Positions 8,694 to 18,029 of a stretch of 64,000 bases of DNA are shown here, in pieces. Source of the DNA: SAR92 clade bacterium H231 (GTDB lineage Bacteria > Pseudomonadota > Gammaproteobacteria > Pseudomonadales > Porticoccaceae); contig JAOALC010000001.1 of assembly GCA_025153775.1 (NCBI GenBank), positions 248,001 through 312,000 of the forward strand, given 5' to 3'. How positions within the stretch are numbered: the stretch's first letter is position 1; every line of letters starts with the position of its first letter. The notes beneath the pieces are model-generated. The model saw nothing but the letters and a program-made list of their open reading frames with translations, made no database searches and was not told the origin of the DNA. The translations under genes and the position numbers were made by a program.

Positions 8694-9047
8694 ATGCAGA
8701 TTTATAAAGACTTTAGTATAGAGGCCGCCCATCGACTGCCCAATGTGCCCGAGGGGCACAAATGCTCGCGTCTCCACGGTCATTCCTTTCAGGTGAGGAT
8801 CGCTGTTGAGGGGCCTCTGGGAGAGCAATCCGGCTGGATAATGGACTTTGGCGATATCAAGGCGGCATTTGCTCCCATTTATGATCAGTTGGACCATCAT
8901 TACCTCAATGAAATTGAGGGCCTGGAAAATCCCACCAGTGAGAACCTTGCTCTGTGGATCTGGCAGCAACTTAAGCCCAGGCTGCCTGAGTTGTGTTGTA
9001 TCACTATTAAAGAGACCTGCACCAGCGGCTGTATTTACCGCGGTTAG
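8694..9047 (+). CDS. queD: 6-carboxy-5,6,7,8-tetrahydropterin synthase (QueD)
   Basis: A 117-residue member of the PTPS/QueD family. It converts 7,8-dihydroneopterin triphosphate to 6-carboxytetrahydropterin, the second step of queuosine (preQ0) synthesis. The zinc ligands are visible as H13 in [10 protein letters not shown] and as the HGH of [12 protein letters not shown], with the catalytic Cys in [22 protein letters not shown] and the C-terminal [16 protein letters not shown] are family signatures. Length matches bacterial QueD. The gene stands alone on the plus strand, divergent from the tRNA operon, and converges on the MFS gene. Confidence 0.95.
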   Translation: MQIYKDFSIEAAHRLPNVPEGHKCSRLHGHSFQVRIAVEGPLGEQSGWIMDFGDIKAAFAPIYDQLDHHYLNEIEGLENPTSENLALWIWQQLKPRLPELCCITIKETCTSGCIYRG

Positions 9048-9069
9048 AGTCTAGATCCAGCCCTTAGTG

Positions 9070-10272
9070 CTAGGCTTGGGCATTGCTGCCACTATCGCGG
9101 GAGCCCAAGCGCTCCCACAGCATTATGACTAGCATAATAAGGATTGGAATCAGGCAGCTAAGCAGCATCTGCTGCCAGCTGATCAGGTTGATCATCCAGC
9201 CTGCGCTCAGTGCGGCGACCGCCTGAAGAGAAAAAACCGTAAAATCATTGATGCCCTGAACCTTGAATCTGTCCCCTTCACCCTGGGTGCTAGCGAGCAA
9301 TGTGGTGCCAGCGACAAACATAAAGTTCCAGCCTACTCCCAGCAGCACCAGCTGTGACCAAAAGCCGCTGACACTGGTATCTGCATAACCAAGCAAAATA
9401 GTGGCGCAGTAGCAGGCCAGCCCCATCAGCATCAAGCCCCGAATATTGAGATACCTAAATAGCAGTGGCGCTACAAACGAAGGTAAAAACATAGCGGCTA
9501 TGTGGCTCTGAATTACCCATTTGGTATCTAGCAGCGAATGACCATGAAAATTATGCATGCTGATGGGTGTGCCGGTCATAATAAATGACATTATCACATA
9601 GGCTATGGCGCCACTGGCTATTGCCAGGCACAGAGTGGGGTTGCTCAGCAGCTGGGTCGTGGCTGAGGTGGCCGGTTGGTTGATCGCTTCAGCCATGGGC
9701 GCTGGTTTGTAGAGACTCAGCAGAAGGGCGCCCAGCACAATACAGATGGCGGCTAGAGCAAATGACCCCTGGTACTCTACTGGGGTGAGCTGCCTGCCTA
9801 AAATAGCCAGTTCAGGCCCGACAAAGGCAGCAATAATGCCGCTGGCAAGTACCATAGAGGCCGCAGTGGAGCTGTGTTCAATAGATACGGCCTCCATTGC
9901 GGCAAATCTGGTTTGCAAGATGGCAGCATTGCAGGACCCCAGTATAAAAGCGGTTATGCAAAACAGGGTAAAGCTTTGCAGTTGCAGGGCAATAATAGCC
10001 AGACCGCAGGCAGCTATAGCAGTCATCATAAAAGCCAGTAATCCCTGTTTACGACCCATAGTGCGCATCAGCTGTGTGACTGGGATCGCCGCCACTGCGG
10101 TACCGGTTATCATCAGGGCTATAGGTGCTGTAGCCCAGGCTGCTGAGGGCGCTAGATAGGTGCCCGCCAGGCTGCCAGCCAGTATCATCAGGGGGATAGT
10201 GGAGCCGGCCAGCGCGCTACTAATGCTGAGAACCCAGACGTTTTTGAAGCCCGCCGCCGAGATTATGTTCAT
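9070..10272 (-). CDS. MFS transporter
   Basis: A 400-residue protein with about twelve hydrophobic segments. The loop between helices 2 and 3 carries MRTMGRKQGL, the Major Facilitator G-x-x-x-D/R-R-x-G-R-like signature. A central hydrophilic stretch (PAPMAEAINQPATSATTQLL, about residues 185-205) separates the two six-helix halves. The substrate is not predictable. It is monocistronic and convergent with queD, with 22 bp between the stops. The family is clear; similarity to drug or sugar-type efflux carriers is only general. Confidence 0.85.
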   Translation of the reverse strand: MNIISAAGFKNVWVLSISSALAGSTIPLMILAGSLAGTYLAPSAAWATAPIALMITGTAVAAIPVTQLMRTMGRKQGLLAFMMTAIAACGLAIIALQLQSFTLFCITAFILGSCNAAILQTRFAAMEAVSIEHSSTAASMVLASGIIAAFVGPELAILGRQLTPVEYQGSFALAAICIVLGALLLSLYKPAPMAEAINQPATSATTQLLSNPTLCLAIASGAIAYVIMSFIMTGTPISMHNFHGHSLLDTKWVIQSHIAAMFLPSFVAPLLFRYLNIRGLMLMGLACYCATILLGYADTSVSGFWSQLVLLGVGWNFMFVAGTTLLASTQGEGDRFKVQGINDFTVFSLQAVAALSAGWMINLISWQQMLLSCLIPILIMLVIMLWERLGSRDSGSNAQA

Positions 10273-10413
10273 CGAGATATCCCTGATTGGTTGGCCTTTG
10301 CAGCCTTATTATTTTGCGTATAGGCGGATTCTAGACTACTTTTAATTTACAGGGGCAGTTATTGCCGTATTTGGTTCCACTGCCGCATCTGCAGCCGAAA
10401 TAATAGGACAGTT

Positions 10414-10440
10414 AGAAGCGACAGAAGCGACAGAAGCGAC
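10414..10440 (+). repeat. Three tandem copies of a 9-bp unit (AGAAGCGAC)
   Basis: AGAAGCGAC is repeated at 10414, 10423 and 10432, 45 bp before the acyl-carrier-protein gene in its probable promoter/leader. The copies are exact. It may be simple slippage or a short direct-repeat binding site; nothing further can be said. Confidence 0.85.
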
Positions 10441-10484
10441 AGGAATCAGGATTCTGATAAGTACAAAATAAGAGACTAGATATT

Positions 10485-10811
10485 ATGGACGATAGCAATC
10501 AGTCAGCGGTTGAGAAAACCGTTCGTGAGTTTATTGGTAAAAATCCCGCTGTAAAATCCAATCATGTAGAAATGGACATGAGCCTCAAAGATCTCAATAT
10601 AGATTCCCTGGAAAAATTATCCATTGGCATGGATTTGGAAGACGAGTATTCCATCGAGTTTACCGATGAAGAGATTGAGGAGTTCGCCACTGTATCCGAT
10701 GTGGTGACCGCTGTTGAGACGGCGCTAACGGCAAAAACCGAGGCTCAGGTTGCATCGACCCCTCCTCAACAGTCTCAACATAAGACCTCTGGCACCAATC
10801 ACTCGATTTAG
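10485..10811 (+). CDS. Stand-alone acyl carrier protein
   Basis: A 108-residue acidic helical protein. LKDLNIDSLEKLSIGMDLEDEY holds the phosphopantetheine attachment Ser in the D-S-L motif, followed by the acidic third and fourth helices (TDEEIEEFATVSDVVTAVE). The C-terminus extends about 25 residues past the normal ACP fold with a Gln/Thr/Ser-rich tail (TPPQQSQHKTSG), which is unusual. No fatty-acid or polyketide synthase genes are adjacent, so it is probably a specialised ACP rather than the housekeeping AcpP of the fab cluster. Confidence 0.88.
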   Translation: MDDSNQSAVEKTVREFIGKNPAVKSNHVEMDMSLKDLNIDSLEKLSIGMDLEDEYSIEFTDEEIEEFATVSDVVTAVETALTAKTEAQVASTPPQQSQHKTSGTNHSI

Positions 10812-10925
10812 ATCTGCCTTGATTGCTGTATTAGTAATCTGCCTTGCTCGCTCTGACTACTGTATAATCCCGCCTGGCACCTATGGCTGCCGTCAGTAGT
10901 CTATTCCCCGAAGAGAGTTAGAGAC

Positions 10926-11762
10926 ATGGTAGAAATTGGTGCATTCAACAGACTTCAGGTAGTAAAGCAGGTCGACTTTGGCGTCTATGTTGATGGTGGT
11001 GACTTGGATACTATTCTGTTACCCAGGCGCTATGTGCCCGGTGGCTGTGAAGTTGGCGACTGGGTGGATGTCTTTCTATATTTCGATTCCGATGATCTGC
11101 TAATCGCAACAACAGAAAAGCCCAAGGTTCAGGTGGGCGACTGCGAATTTCTCAAGGTTGTGGATATCAATCATGCTGGTGCCTTTATGGACTGGGGTTT
11201 GTCAAAAGACCTGTTGGTACCTTATAACGAACAGCAGAAACCCATGGAAGTGGGCTATTCCTATGTGGTGCATGTGTTTCACGATCAAAATTCAGATCGC
11301 ATTGCCGCCTCTACCAAGCTTAACCATCATTTGGATGAGGAGACTGTCTGGCTCAAGCCTCGCCAGGCGGTTAATCTTTTGATCGCAGCGCGCACTGAGC
11401 TCGGTTACAAAGCAGTGGTCGATAATAAATATCTGGGGCTTATTTTCCGTGCAGACGCCTTTCGCCCGCTCAAGATTGGTGAGCGATTGCCTGGCTTTGT
11501 AAAAACTATTCGCGCAGATGGCAAGATTGATCTGTTGATCTCTCAGGGTACGTTGCAGGGAGATCATGATCTGGCTGAGCAAATTATTCGTCATTTGCAG
11601 GATAGGGGGGGTGAGTCGCAGCTCTCTGACAAAAGCGACCCTGATGAGATTTACCGCTTATTTAAAGTGTCTAAGAAAAAGTATAAGCAGGCTCTGGGCA
11701 CTCTCTATAAGAGTAAGAGGATTCTTATAGAGTCCGGTAAAATTACCCTGATCAGCCCTTAA
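10926..11762 (+). CDS. CvfB-like S1-domain RNA-binding protein
   Basis: A 278-residue protein with the layout of CvfB/YitL: successive S1-like beta-barrel modules (VVKQVDFGVYVDGGD, FLKVVDINHAGAFMDWGLSKDLLVP and GFVKTIRADGKIDLLIS) and a C-terminal winged helix (DPDEIYRLFKVSKKKYKQALGTLYKSKRI). Family members bind RNA and modulate gene expression. The start has a GAGAG ribosome-binding site. It is preceded by the acyl carrier gene 114 bp away and followed by a weak terminator-like hairpin. Confidence 0.88.
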   Translation: MVEIGAFNRLQVVKQVDFGVYVDGGDLDTILLPRRYVPGGCEVGDWVDVFLYFDSDDLLIATTEKPKVQVGDCEFLKVVDINHAGAFMDWGLSKDLLVPYNEQQKPMEVGYSYVVHVFHDQNSDRIAASTKLNHHLDEETVWLKPRQAVNLLIAARTELGYKAVVDNKYLGLIFRADAFRPLKIGERLPGFVKTIRADGKIDLLISQGTLQGDHDLAEQIIRHLQDRGGESQLSDKSDPDEIYRLFKVSKKKYKQALGTLYKSKRILIESGKITLISP

Positions 11763-12135
11763 ATCGCCCCAGGCTGTGTAGCTTAAAAGTCAGGCATCTG
11801 GAATGCAGCTCAGACTCAAAAATACCTACCCTAAACCACAGGTTTCGTTTAAATCTGGCCCGCAGGACTCTATGCCCTTAATTTAAACCGTTCTTTGTGG
11901 TACCCTGAGTCTCGTTCGTTATTGCTACCGTGCCTCTCTAAAAGAGGCGTTTCTAATTTATAAGAAAAAAATATAAATAGATTTGGTTTATTAATTTGCT
12001 TCCCTTTCTTTACTGAGGGACGATCAGCAGGTGGTAATAAGAAAAAAAGGCCGTGAATCCGACAGTTTGTAAATTGACTTAGACTCTCAGCGGCCCACAT
12101 TTGAATAACATTTAATCTACATTGGGGAGAAACTT
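11763..12135 (+). other. Intergenic region before the second TonB receptor
   Basis: About 370 bp. A small hairpin GCCTCT-CTAAA-AGAGGC at 11932-11948, followed by GTTTCT, may be a weak terminator of the cvfB-like gene. An AT-rich stretch at 11955-12000 and the ribosome-binding site GGGAG at about 12125 belong to the receptor gene's control region. No convincing gene or known riboswitch is visible. Confidence 0.5.
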
Positions 12136-14781
12136 ATGTTTCGCAAGACAAAAGTAAACCGAGCAGTAATGTCGGTAATAGCTGCGGGTATTGCAGCTGG
12201 TACCGCTGGTGTCACTGTTGCAGAGGGTATGCTGGAAGAGATTGTAGTAACTGCAACCAAAAAGTCTGCCAGCATGCAGGACATTCCAATTGCTGTTCAG
12301 GCTATGACTGAAGAGACATTGGAAGAGCAAAATGTTACAAGTTTTGAAGACTATGTTAAATATCTGCCTAGTGTAAACGCAGGCGGCCGTGGGCCGGGTC
12401 AAAACGAAATCTATATCCGTGGTGCAGCTGTTGATGCGATCAACATTTCTGTGGCGGAATCACAGGGTTCTGCGCCTAACGTAGCGCTCTATCTGGATGA
12501 GCAGCCAGTAACAGCTGGTGGCCGTAATCTCGATGTTTACATTACTGATATGGAGCGAATTGAGGTTCTTCCTGGACCCCAGGGCACTCTGTACGGTGCA
12601 AGCTCGCAGGCAGGTACAGTGCGATTGATCACTAATAAGCCTGTTATCGACGAGTTCGCTGCCAGCCTGTCAGCTGGGTACTCATCTACTTCTGGTGGTG
12701 AGGACAGCAACAAAGTTGAAGCTATGATCAATATTCCTGTTATCGAAGGTAAGCTGGCGGTTCGTGCCGCGGTGTACACCGATAATAAAGGTGGTTATAT
12801 AGACAATGTCGAAGGCACATTCACAGCCAATCCGGCTCTAAACCCTGCTTACCCAGGAAGCTCAGTTGACTTTGCTGAAGGTCATATCTTTGGTAACGGC
12901 ACTGTAGTGGGCGAGGGTGGCGTGACAATCCCGGTTAACTACACTACCGCAACAAGCTCAGGTTTAGTTGAAGATGACTTTAATGATGTCTCATATCAAG
13001 GTATGCGCCTAGGTGCTAAGTACCTGATCAATGACGACTGGTCAGCTCTGATTCAGTTCACCCAGCAGTCTCTGAAGACTCAGGGTGTTTTTGATTATGA
13101 CGAATCTCTGGGTGATCTCAAGGTAGCACGTTTTACTGAAGATTCTCTCGAAGATGAATTTACTCAGTTTGCCTGGACCTTAGAAGGTCGTGCTGGCGCT
13201 CTTGATCTTGTGTACACCGGTGCTTACTTGGATCGTGAAGTATCACAGCGCTTGGACTACACCGGTTATTCCAATATTGGTGCTTATATTCCAGGTTACC
13301 AGTGTGAGTATCTGACTGGTTCTTACTACCACGGGTTAGACATTGGTCAAGCCAACTATAGCTGGGATCCAACTCTCAGTGGCAACACTGGCGTGATTGA
13401 ATGTGGCAACCCTGCCAACAACTTCAACGCAGAAAATGAAAACACTCGTATGACTCACGAATTCCGTGTTTCTACTGATCCAGACGCTTCTATGCGCTTT
13501 ACTGGTGGTGTTTTCTATGAAGATGCTGAGATTCTTCACATCGGTAACTTCAACTATTTAGGGCCAGCAGAAGCAGGCTTTACACCAATCGACATCAATC
13601 TGAACTCTTCACTGGCTGACGCAGATGCGAATGCCCGTGGTCTGGTTAGCCCAGCTACTCAGTTCCGTAACGATAACCATCGTAACGAAGAGCAGGTCGC
13701 TGTCTTTGGTGAGCTCTCTTACGACATCAGCGAAACGTTGACTGTTGCTGCCTCGGCTCGTTACTACGATCTGGAGTATGGCTTCACCGGTTACGGTGCA
13801 TGGCGTTATGGCAACCGTCCTCTGTTTACAGATGACGCTGACCCCACTAATGACGTGATTCCAAATGTAACCGGTGGTCGAGATTATGCGCAGAAGTTTA
13901 ATGTTCTGCAGCCAATCAGCACCACTGACACCATTACTAAGTTCACTGTAACCTGGACGCCTAATGAAGACTTACTGATGTATGTGACTTCTTCTGAAGG
14001 TTACCGTCCACCTGGATTTAACCGTGGCGCAGCGCAGAAGGGTACCTACAGCGGTACTGACTGTGTTGATGTTGCAGCCAATCCTAGCAATGGTTTCCCA
14101 GGCTACTGTCTGCCATACAAGTTTGATTCTGACACCCTCGAGAACCTTGAGCTGGGTTGGAAAATGACCATGATGGATGGCGATATGCGTCTGAACGGTG
14201 CTCTGTACCGCATCGACTGGGAAGATATTCAGGTATCTCAGTTTGACTCGCAGAACATCTCTATCTTTACTATCGTAGATAACGGCGGCGACGCGGAAAT
14301 CACTGGTATTGAAATGGATATGGTCTGGGCTGTCAGCGATAACCTGACTCTGTTTGGTGCAATGTCTTACAACGAAACTGAGCTGGTTCGTGTAGATCCA
14401 GGCTTCTCTTTTGTTGTCCAGGACGAGGGTCGTCCTCTGCCATTAACACCTGAGTTCCAGGGAAATCTTCGTGCACGTTACAGCTGGGATATGGCTAGCG
14501 GAATGGAAGCTTACTGGCAGGTCGGTGGTAAGTACTCAGATGAAGCACTCAACTCAATCGTTGATACGCCCACTGAGCCAAACACCATGCAGGACAGCTA
14601 TGTCATCATGGACGCTTCAGCCGGTGTAACTACTGATGCAGGTTGGGGTGTTGAAATGTATGTCAGCAACTTGACTGATGAGCGCGCTCAGCTGCACATC
14701 AACCGTCAGGACTTCCTGGAGAGAACCACTACCAACCGTCCTCGCACAATTGGTATGAGGTTCAACTACGATTTTAATTAA
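12136..14781 (+). CDS. TonB-dependent outer-membrane receptor
   Basis: An 881-residue receptor with a signal peptide (about residues 1-29), a TonB box (MLEEIVVTATKKSASMQD) and plug motifs IYIRGAAVDAIN and IEVLPGPQGTLYGASSQAG. The long barrel ends in GMRFNYDFN. The penultimate Phe with a final Asn differs slightly from the usual terminal Phe. The gene has a GGGAG ribosome-binding site, is followed by a clear terminator, and sits directly ahead of a TPR-sulfotransferase gene. That pairing recurs in marine gammaproteobacteria as far as I recall. It is only distantly similar to the other receptor in this window. The substrate is unknown. Confidence 0.93.
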   Translation: MFRKTKVNRAVMSVIAAGIAAGTAGVTVAEGMLEEIVVTATKKSASMQDIPIAVQAMTEETLEEQNVTSFEDYVKYLPSVNAGGRGPGQNEIYIRGAAVDAINISVAESQGSAPNVALYLDEQPVTAGGRNLDVYITDMERIEVLPGPQGTLYGASSQAGTVRLITNKPVIDEFAASLSAGYSSTSGGEDSNKVEAMINIPVIEGKLAVRAAVYTDNKGGYIDNVEGTFTANPALNPAYPGSSVDFAEGHIFGNGTVVGEGGVTIPVNYTTATSSGLVEDDFNDVSYQGMRLGAKYLINDDWSALIQFTQQSLKTQGVFDYDESLGDLKVARFTEDSLEDEFTQFAWTLEGRAGALDLVYTGAYLDREVSQRLDYTGYSNIGAYIPGYQCEYLTGSYYHGLDIGQANYSWDPTLSGNTGVIECGNPANNFNAENENTRMTHEFRVSTDPDASMRFTGGVFYEDAEILHIGNFNYLGPAEAGFTPIDINLNSSLADADANARGLVSPATQFRNDNHRNEEQVAVFGELSYDISETLTVAASARYYDLEYGFTGYGAWRYGNRPLFTDDADPTNDVIPNVTGGRDYAQKFNVLQPISTTDTITKFTVTWTPNEDLLMYVTSSEGYRPPGFNRGAAQKGTYSGTDCVDVAANPSNGFPGYCLPYKFDSDTLENLELGWKMTMMDGDMRLNGALYRIDWEDIQVSQFDSQNISIFTIVDNGGDAEITGIEMDMVWAVSDNLTLFGAMSYNETELVRVDPGFSFVVQDEGRPLPLTPEFQGNLRARYSWDMASGMEAYWQVGGKYSDEALNSIVDTPTEPNTMQDSYVIMDASAGVTTDAGWGVEMYVSNLTDERAQLHINRQDFLERTTTNRPRTIGMRFNYDFN

Positions 14782-14828
14782 TAGTTAGAAATGACTTTTA
14801 GTTAATATTCGTTAAGTCGAAGTAAAGA

Positions 14829-14856
14829 GAAAGGCGAGCTTAGGCTCGCCTTTCTT
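14829..14856 (+). terminator. Terminator of the TonB receptor gene
   Basis: The inverted repeat AAAGGCGAGC / GCTCGCCTTT around a short TTAG loop is followed by CTTGTAT. It lies about 50 bp after the receptor stop and separates the receptor from the TPR-sulfotransferase gene. Confidence 0.85.
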
Positions 14857-14913
14857 GTATCAACTGTAAGGCTCTATACTTGGTTTGTGGTAAATTTATC
14901 GACACCTTAGGTA

Positions 14914-16965
14914 ATGGAAAATTTTATGTCTGGCAGCAACCCAACTGATCATCGGGATGACTCAACCAAGCTTTCTGCAGAGGCAGCAGCAGAACTTTTG
15001 TCACGGGGTAGAGCGCTTATCCAGGCAGGGGATTTCAGTGATGCTCAGGACCTTATGGAGCGGTTGTTGAATGATTATCCAAATCACTCCGAGGCTCTCT
15101 ACTTTAGTGCCGTGGCTCAGCGGTTTAGAGAGAATTACCAGGCTGCACTAAACTCGTTGCAAAAACTCATTGAGATCGAGCCAACCTATGGTCGGGCCTG
15201 GCAAGAGCGAGGCCATATTCTTATGGCCCAGGGTGAAACAGCCGATGCGCGAGCGGCTTTCCAGCAGGCAGCCACCCACAATGGGAGCCTAATTGCCAGC
15301 TGGCAGATGTTAATGACATTGACTGATCCGCAAGTTGACCAAAAAGCCTATGATTTTTTTGAAGACAAGTATCAGCGCCTAGCCGCTCTGCCGCCAGAGC
15401 TCTTGGGCGTTAGAAATATGATGGAAGAGGGCAAGCTGTCAAAAGCAGAGCAGCTGTGCCGAAGCTTCTTGCAGAAACAGCCTAAACATATTGAGGGTAT
15501 GCGTCTGCTAGCTGACCTGGGTGTAAAAACCCATGTACTGGATGATGCCGAGTTTATTCTTGAAAGTGCACTGGTCTATGAGCCAGAGAATCAGCTAGTG
15601 CGCTTTGATTATATGAACGTACTGTACAAGAGACAGAAATTTGAGCTCTGTATGGAACAGGCGCAGGTCCTGCTGGATACCGATCCAGAGAATAGTAAAT
15701 ACCGTTTTTCCTATGCCAACCAATGTGTCGCCGTAGGCCGATTTGAAGAGGCCTTGGCCCTTTATGATGAGTTTGTCGACGCAGACCCCAGTGCGGCTCC
15801 CGCTCATTTGCTGCGTGGACATACCTTAAAAACCATTGGCAGAATTGATGAGGCGGTTGAGGCCTATCGCGCCGTCTATAGAGCCAAGCCAGATTTTGGT
15901 GATGCTTTTTGGAGTCTGGCTAATCTTAAGACCTATAAATTTGAGGATGCAGAAATAGATTTGATGCGTGAGCATCAGCAATCAGATTCCACTGGGTTGG
16001 ACGACAGAATTCATCTTAGCTTTGCCCTGGGCAAGGCTATGGAAGATGCACAAGATTATGCAGCAGCTGGTGACTATTATGTCCAGGGCAATCAGCTAAA
16101 GAAGCAAGATGTGCAGTACGATGGCGAGCGCATGAGCTACAAAATGTCTCTGCAGCAGAAGTTTTGTACTGCCGAGCTATTTGCAAGATTCGGTCAATCT
16201 GGCTGCGCTGCTCCCGACCCTATCTTTATTGTTGGCCTGCCCAGAGCGGGCTCCACATTGCTGGAGCAGATTCTAGCGTCCCACTCCCAGGTCGATGGAA
16301 CCCTGGAGTTAAATAATATTCCCGCGATTGCCCATCGCTTAAATGGCCGTCGTACTGTATTTGAAGAGCCGAGATACCCTCAGATACTAGAGCAATTAAC
16401 GCCGGAAATTGCTGCAAAGCTGGGACAGACCTATATAGATGAAACCCAGATACATCGAGAGGGGGCGCCTTACTTTATTGATAAGATGCCCAATAACTTC
16501 CGTGATATTGGCCTAATTCAGATGATTTTGCCCAATGCCAAAATTATAGATGCACGTCGTCATCCGATGGCTTGCTGTTTTAGTGGTTTTAAACAGCTGT
16601 TTTTTGAAGGGCAGGAGTTTACCTACGGTTTACATGAGGTGGGCACCTACTACCGCAACTATGTAGACCTGATGGATCACTGGGATAAGGTGTTACCCGG
16701 CAAAGTTCTGTCTGTGCAGTATGAAGAGGTGGTAGCTGATCTGGAGACTCAGGTGCGTCGCATTCTTGATTATTGTGGACTGCCCTTTGAAGAAGCCTGC
16801 ATCAACTTCCATAAGAATGAGCGCTCTGTGCGCACTCCCAGTGCAGAGCAGGTCAGGCAGCCTATCTACACCAGTGGCCTAGAGCAGTGGAAGCATTTTG
16901 AGTCTAGCCTCAATCCGCTTAAAGAGGCTCTGGGTCCAGTACTGGACCGCTATCCCATTACATAA
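14914..16965 (+). CDS. TPR-repeat sulfotransferase
   Basis: A 683-residue two-part protein. Residues about 25-400 are tetratricopeptide repeats (for example RGRALIQAGDFSDAQDLMER, AQRFRENYQAALNSLQKLIE, ALALYDEFVDADPSAAPAHL). Residues about 435-680 form a sulfotransferase domain starting with FIVGLPRAGSTLLEQILASH, the 5'-PAPS-binding loop. The lower IIDARRHPMACCFSGFKQ segment matches the 3'-phosphate-binding part. It should transfer sulfate from PAPS to an unknown acceptor. Either of two Met codons (14914 or 14926) could start it. It sits behind a TonB receptor but after a terminator. It lacks a signal peptide, so it is probably cytoplasmic. Confidence 0.85.
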   Translation: MENFMSGSNPTDHRDDSTKLSAEAAAELLSRGRALIQAGDFSDAQDLMERLLNDYPNHSEALYFSAVAQRFRENYQAALNSLQKLIEIEPTYGRAWQERGHILMAQGETADARAAFQQAATHNGSLIASWQMLMTLTDPQVDQKAYDFFEDKYQRLAALPPELLGVRNMMEEGKLSKAEQLCRSFLQKQPKHIEGMRLLADLGVKTHVLDDAEFILESALVYEPENQLVRFDYMNVLYKRQKFELCMEQAQVLLDTDPENSKYRFSYANQCVAVGRFEEALALYDEFVDADPSAAPAHLLRGHTLKTIGRIDEAVEAYRAVYRAKPDFGDAFWSLANLKTYKFEDAEIDLMREHQQSDSTGLDDRIHLSFALGKAMEDAQDYAAAGDYYVQGNQLKKQDVQYDGERMSYKMSLQQKFCTAELFARFGQSGCAAPDPIFIVGLPRAGSTLLEQILASHSQVDGTLELNNIPAIAHRLNGRRTVFEEPRYPQILEQLTPEIAAKLGQTYIDETQIHREGAPYFIDKMPNNFRDIGLIQMILPNAKIIDARRHPMACCFSGFKQLFFEGQEFTYGLHEVGTYYRNYVDLMDHWDKVLPGKVLSVQYEEVVADLETQVRRILDYCGLPFEEACINFHKNERSVRTPSAEQVRQPIYTSGLEQWKHFESSLNPLKEALGPVLDRYPIT

Positions 16966-17000
16966 ATAATAAATATTAAAATCTAAGTTTGGAGTGATTT

Positions 17001-18020
17001 ATGTCTACAACCAATATGACTGAGCAAGAAGTTCAAGTGCTTGTGGAAAACTGTTTAACTGCGAATGGTTGTAACAGTGAAAATGCTGCCGCAGTAGGAC
17101 GTACCATAGCCGCTGCCGAGCGGGATGGTTGCGCTTCTCACGGACTGTTTCGCATGCCCGGTTATATAGCCTCATTGCGCAGTGGCAAGGTGAATGGTAG
17201 TGCCAAACCCAGTGTTACAAAAATTTCTCCGGCAGTGATCAAGGTCGATGGCGACCATGGTTATGCGCCTTTGGCTCTCGAAGCTGGGCGTGAAGCTCTT
17301 ATCCAGGCCGCCCGGGAAAATGGCATTGCCGCCATGGCCCTGGTTAACGTGCACCATTTTGCGGCACTCTGGGTCGAGGTTGAGCCTATTGCAGAGGCCG
17401 GATGTGCGGCCATGGCCTTTACCACTTACAAACCAGCAGTGGTGCCAGCTGGTGCCAAGCAGCCATTATTTGGTACCAATCCCATGTGTTTTGGTTGGCC
17501 TCGTGGCGACCAGCCGCCAATGGTGTTTGACCAGGCCTCAGCCTCTATGGCTAGAGGTGAGGTAATGATTGCAGCCCGAGACGGCCATTCTGTGCCTCTG
17601 GGTACAGGTGTAGATGCCGATGGCAATCCGACTACAGAGCCCGCAAAGATAATTGATGGCGGAGCGCTGTTACCTTTCGGTGGTCACAAAGGCTCTACCA
17701 TTGCCATGATGATTGAACTGTTGGTGGCAGGCCTTACGGGTATGGACTTTAGTTATGAAGCCCAGGCCAATGATAACAATGATGGTGGGCCACCTAACGG
17801 CGGCGAGTTTATGCTCGCCATTGACCCTAGCCGATTTGGCGATGCAGATAGCTGGCTGCAGCATTCAGAGTCATTTCTAGCGCGTCTGGCTGGTATGGAA
17901 GGTGCACATATGCCAGGTAATCGTCGCTATGCCAATCGCGCCAAGTCAGCTGCTGAGGGCATAGTTGTCACTGATGCTCTGCTGGCCAGCTGCAATGAAT
18001 TTATGAACCCTGAATCCTAA
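17001..18020 (+). CDS. Ldh-family (malate/L-lactate dehydrogenase-like) NAD(P)H oxidoreductase
   Basis: A 339-residue member of the type-2 malate/lactate dehydrogenase family. Visible family landmarks are AAERDGCASHGLFRMPGYI, VNVHHFAALW, LFGTNPMCFGWP and GGALLPFGGHKGSTIAMMIELL. Characterised relatives reduce delta1-piperideine-2-carboxylate or delta1-pyrroline-2-carboxylate (DpkA), or ureidoglycolate and sulfolactate; which one applies here cannot be decided. It lies 35 bp after the TPR-sulfotransferase and faces a LysR gene, beyond which are an aldehyde dehydrogenase and an M19 protein. I infer a catabolic set for an amino- or imino-acid, with low certainty. Confidence 0.85.
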   Translation: MSTTNMTEQEVQVLVENCLTANGCNSENAAAVGRTIAAAERDGCASHGLFRMPGYIASLRSGKVNGSAKPSVTKISPAVIKVDGDHGYAPLALEAGREALIQAARENGIAAMALVNVHHFAALWVEVEPIAEAGCAAMAFTTYKPAVVPAGAKQPLFGTNPMCFGWPRGDQPPMVFDQASASMARGEVMIAARDGHSVPLGTGVDADGNPTTEPAKIIDGGALLPFGGHKGSTIAMMIELLVAGLTGMDFSYEAQANDNNDGGPPNGGEFMLAIDPSRFGDADSWLQHSESFLARLAGMEGAHMPGNRRYANRAKSAAEGIVVTDALLASCNEFMNPES

Positions 18021-18029
18021 GTTCTGGTA

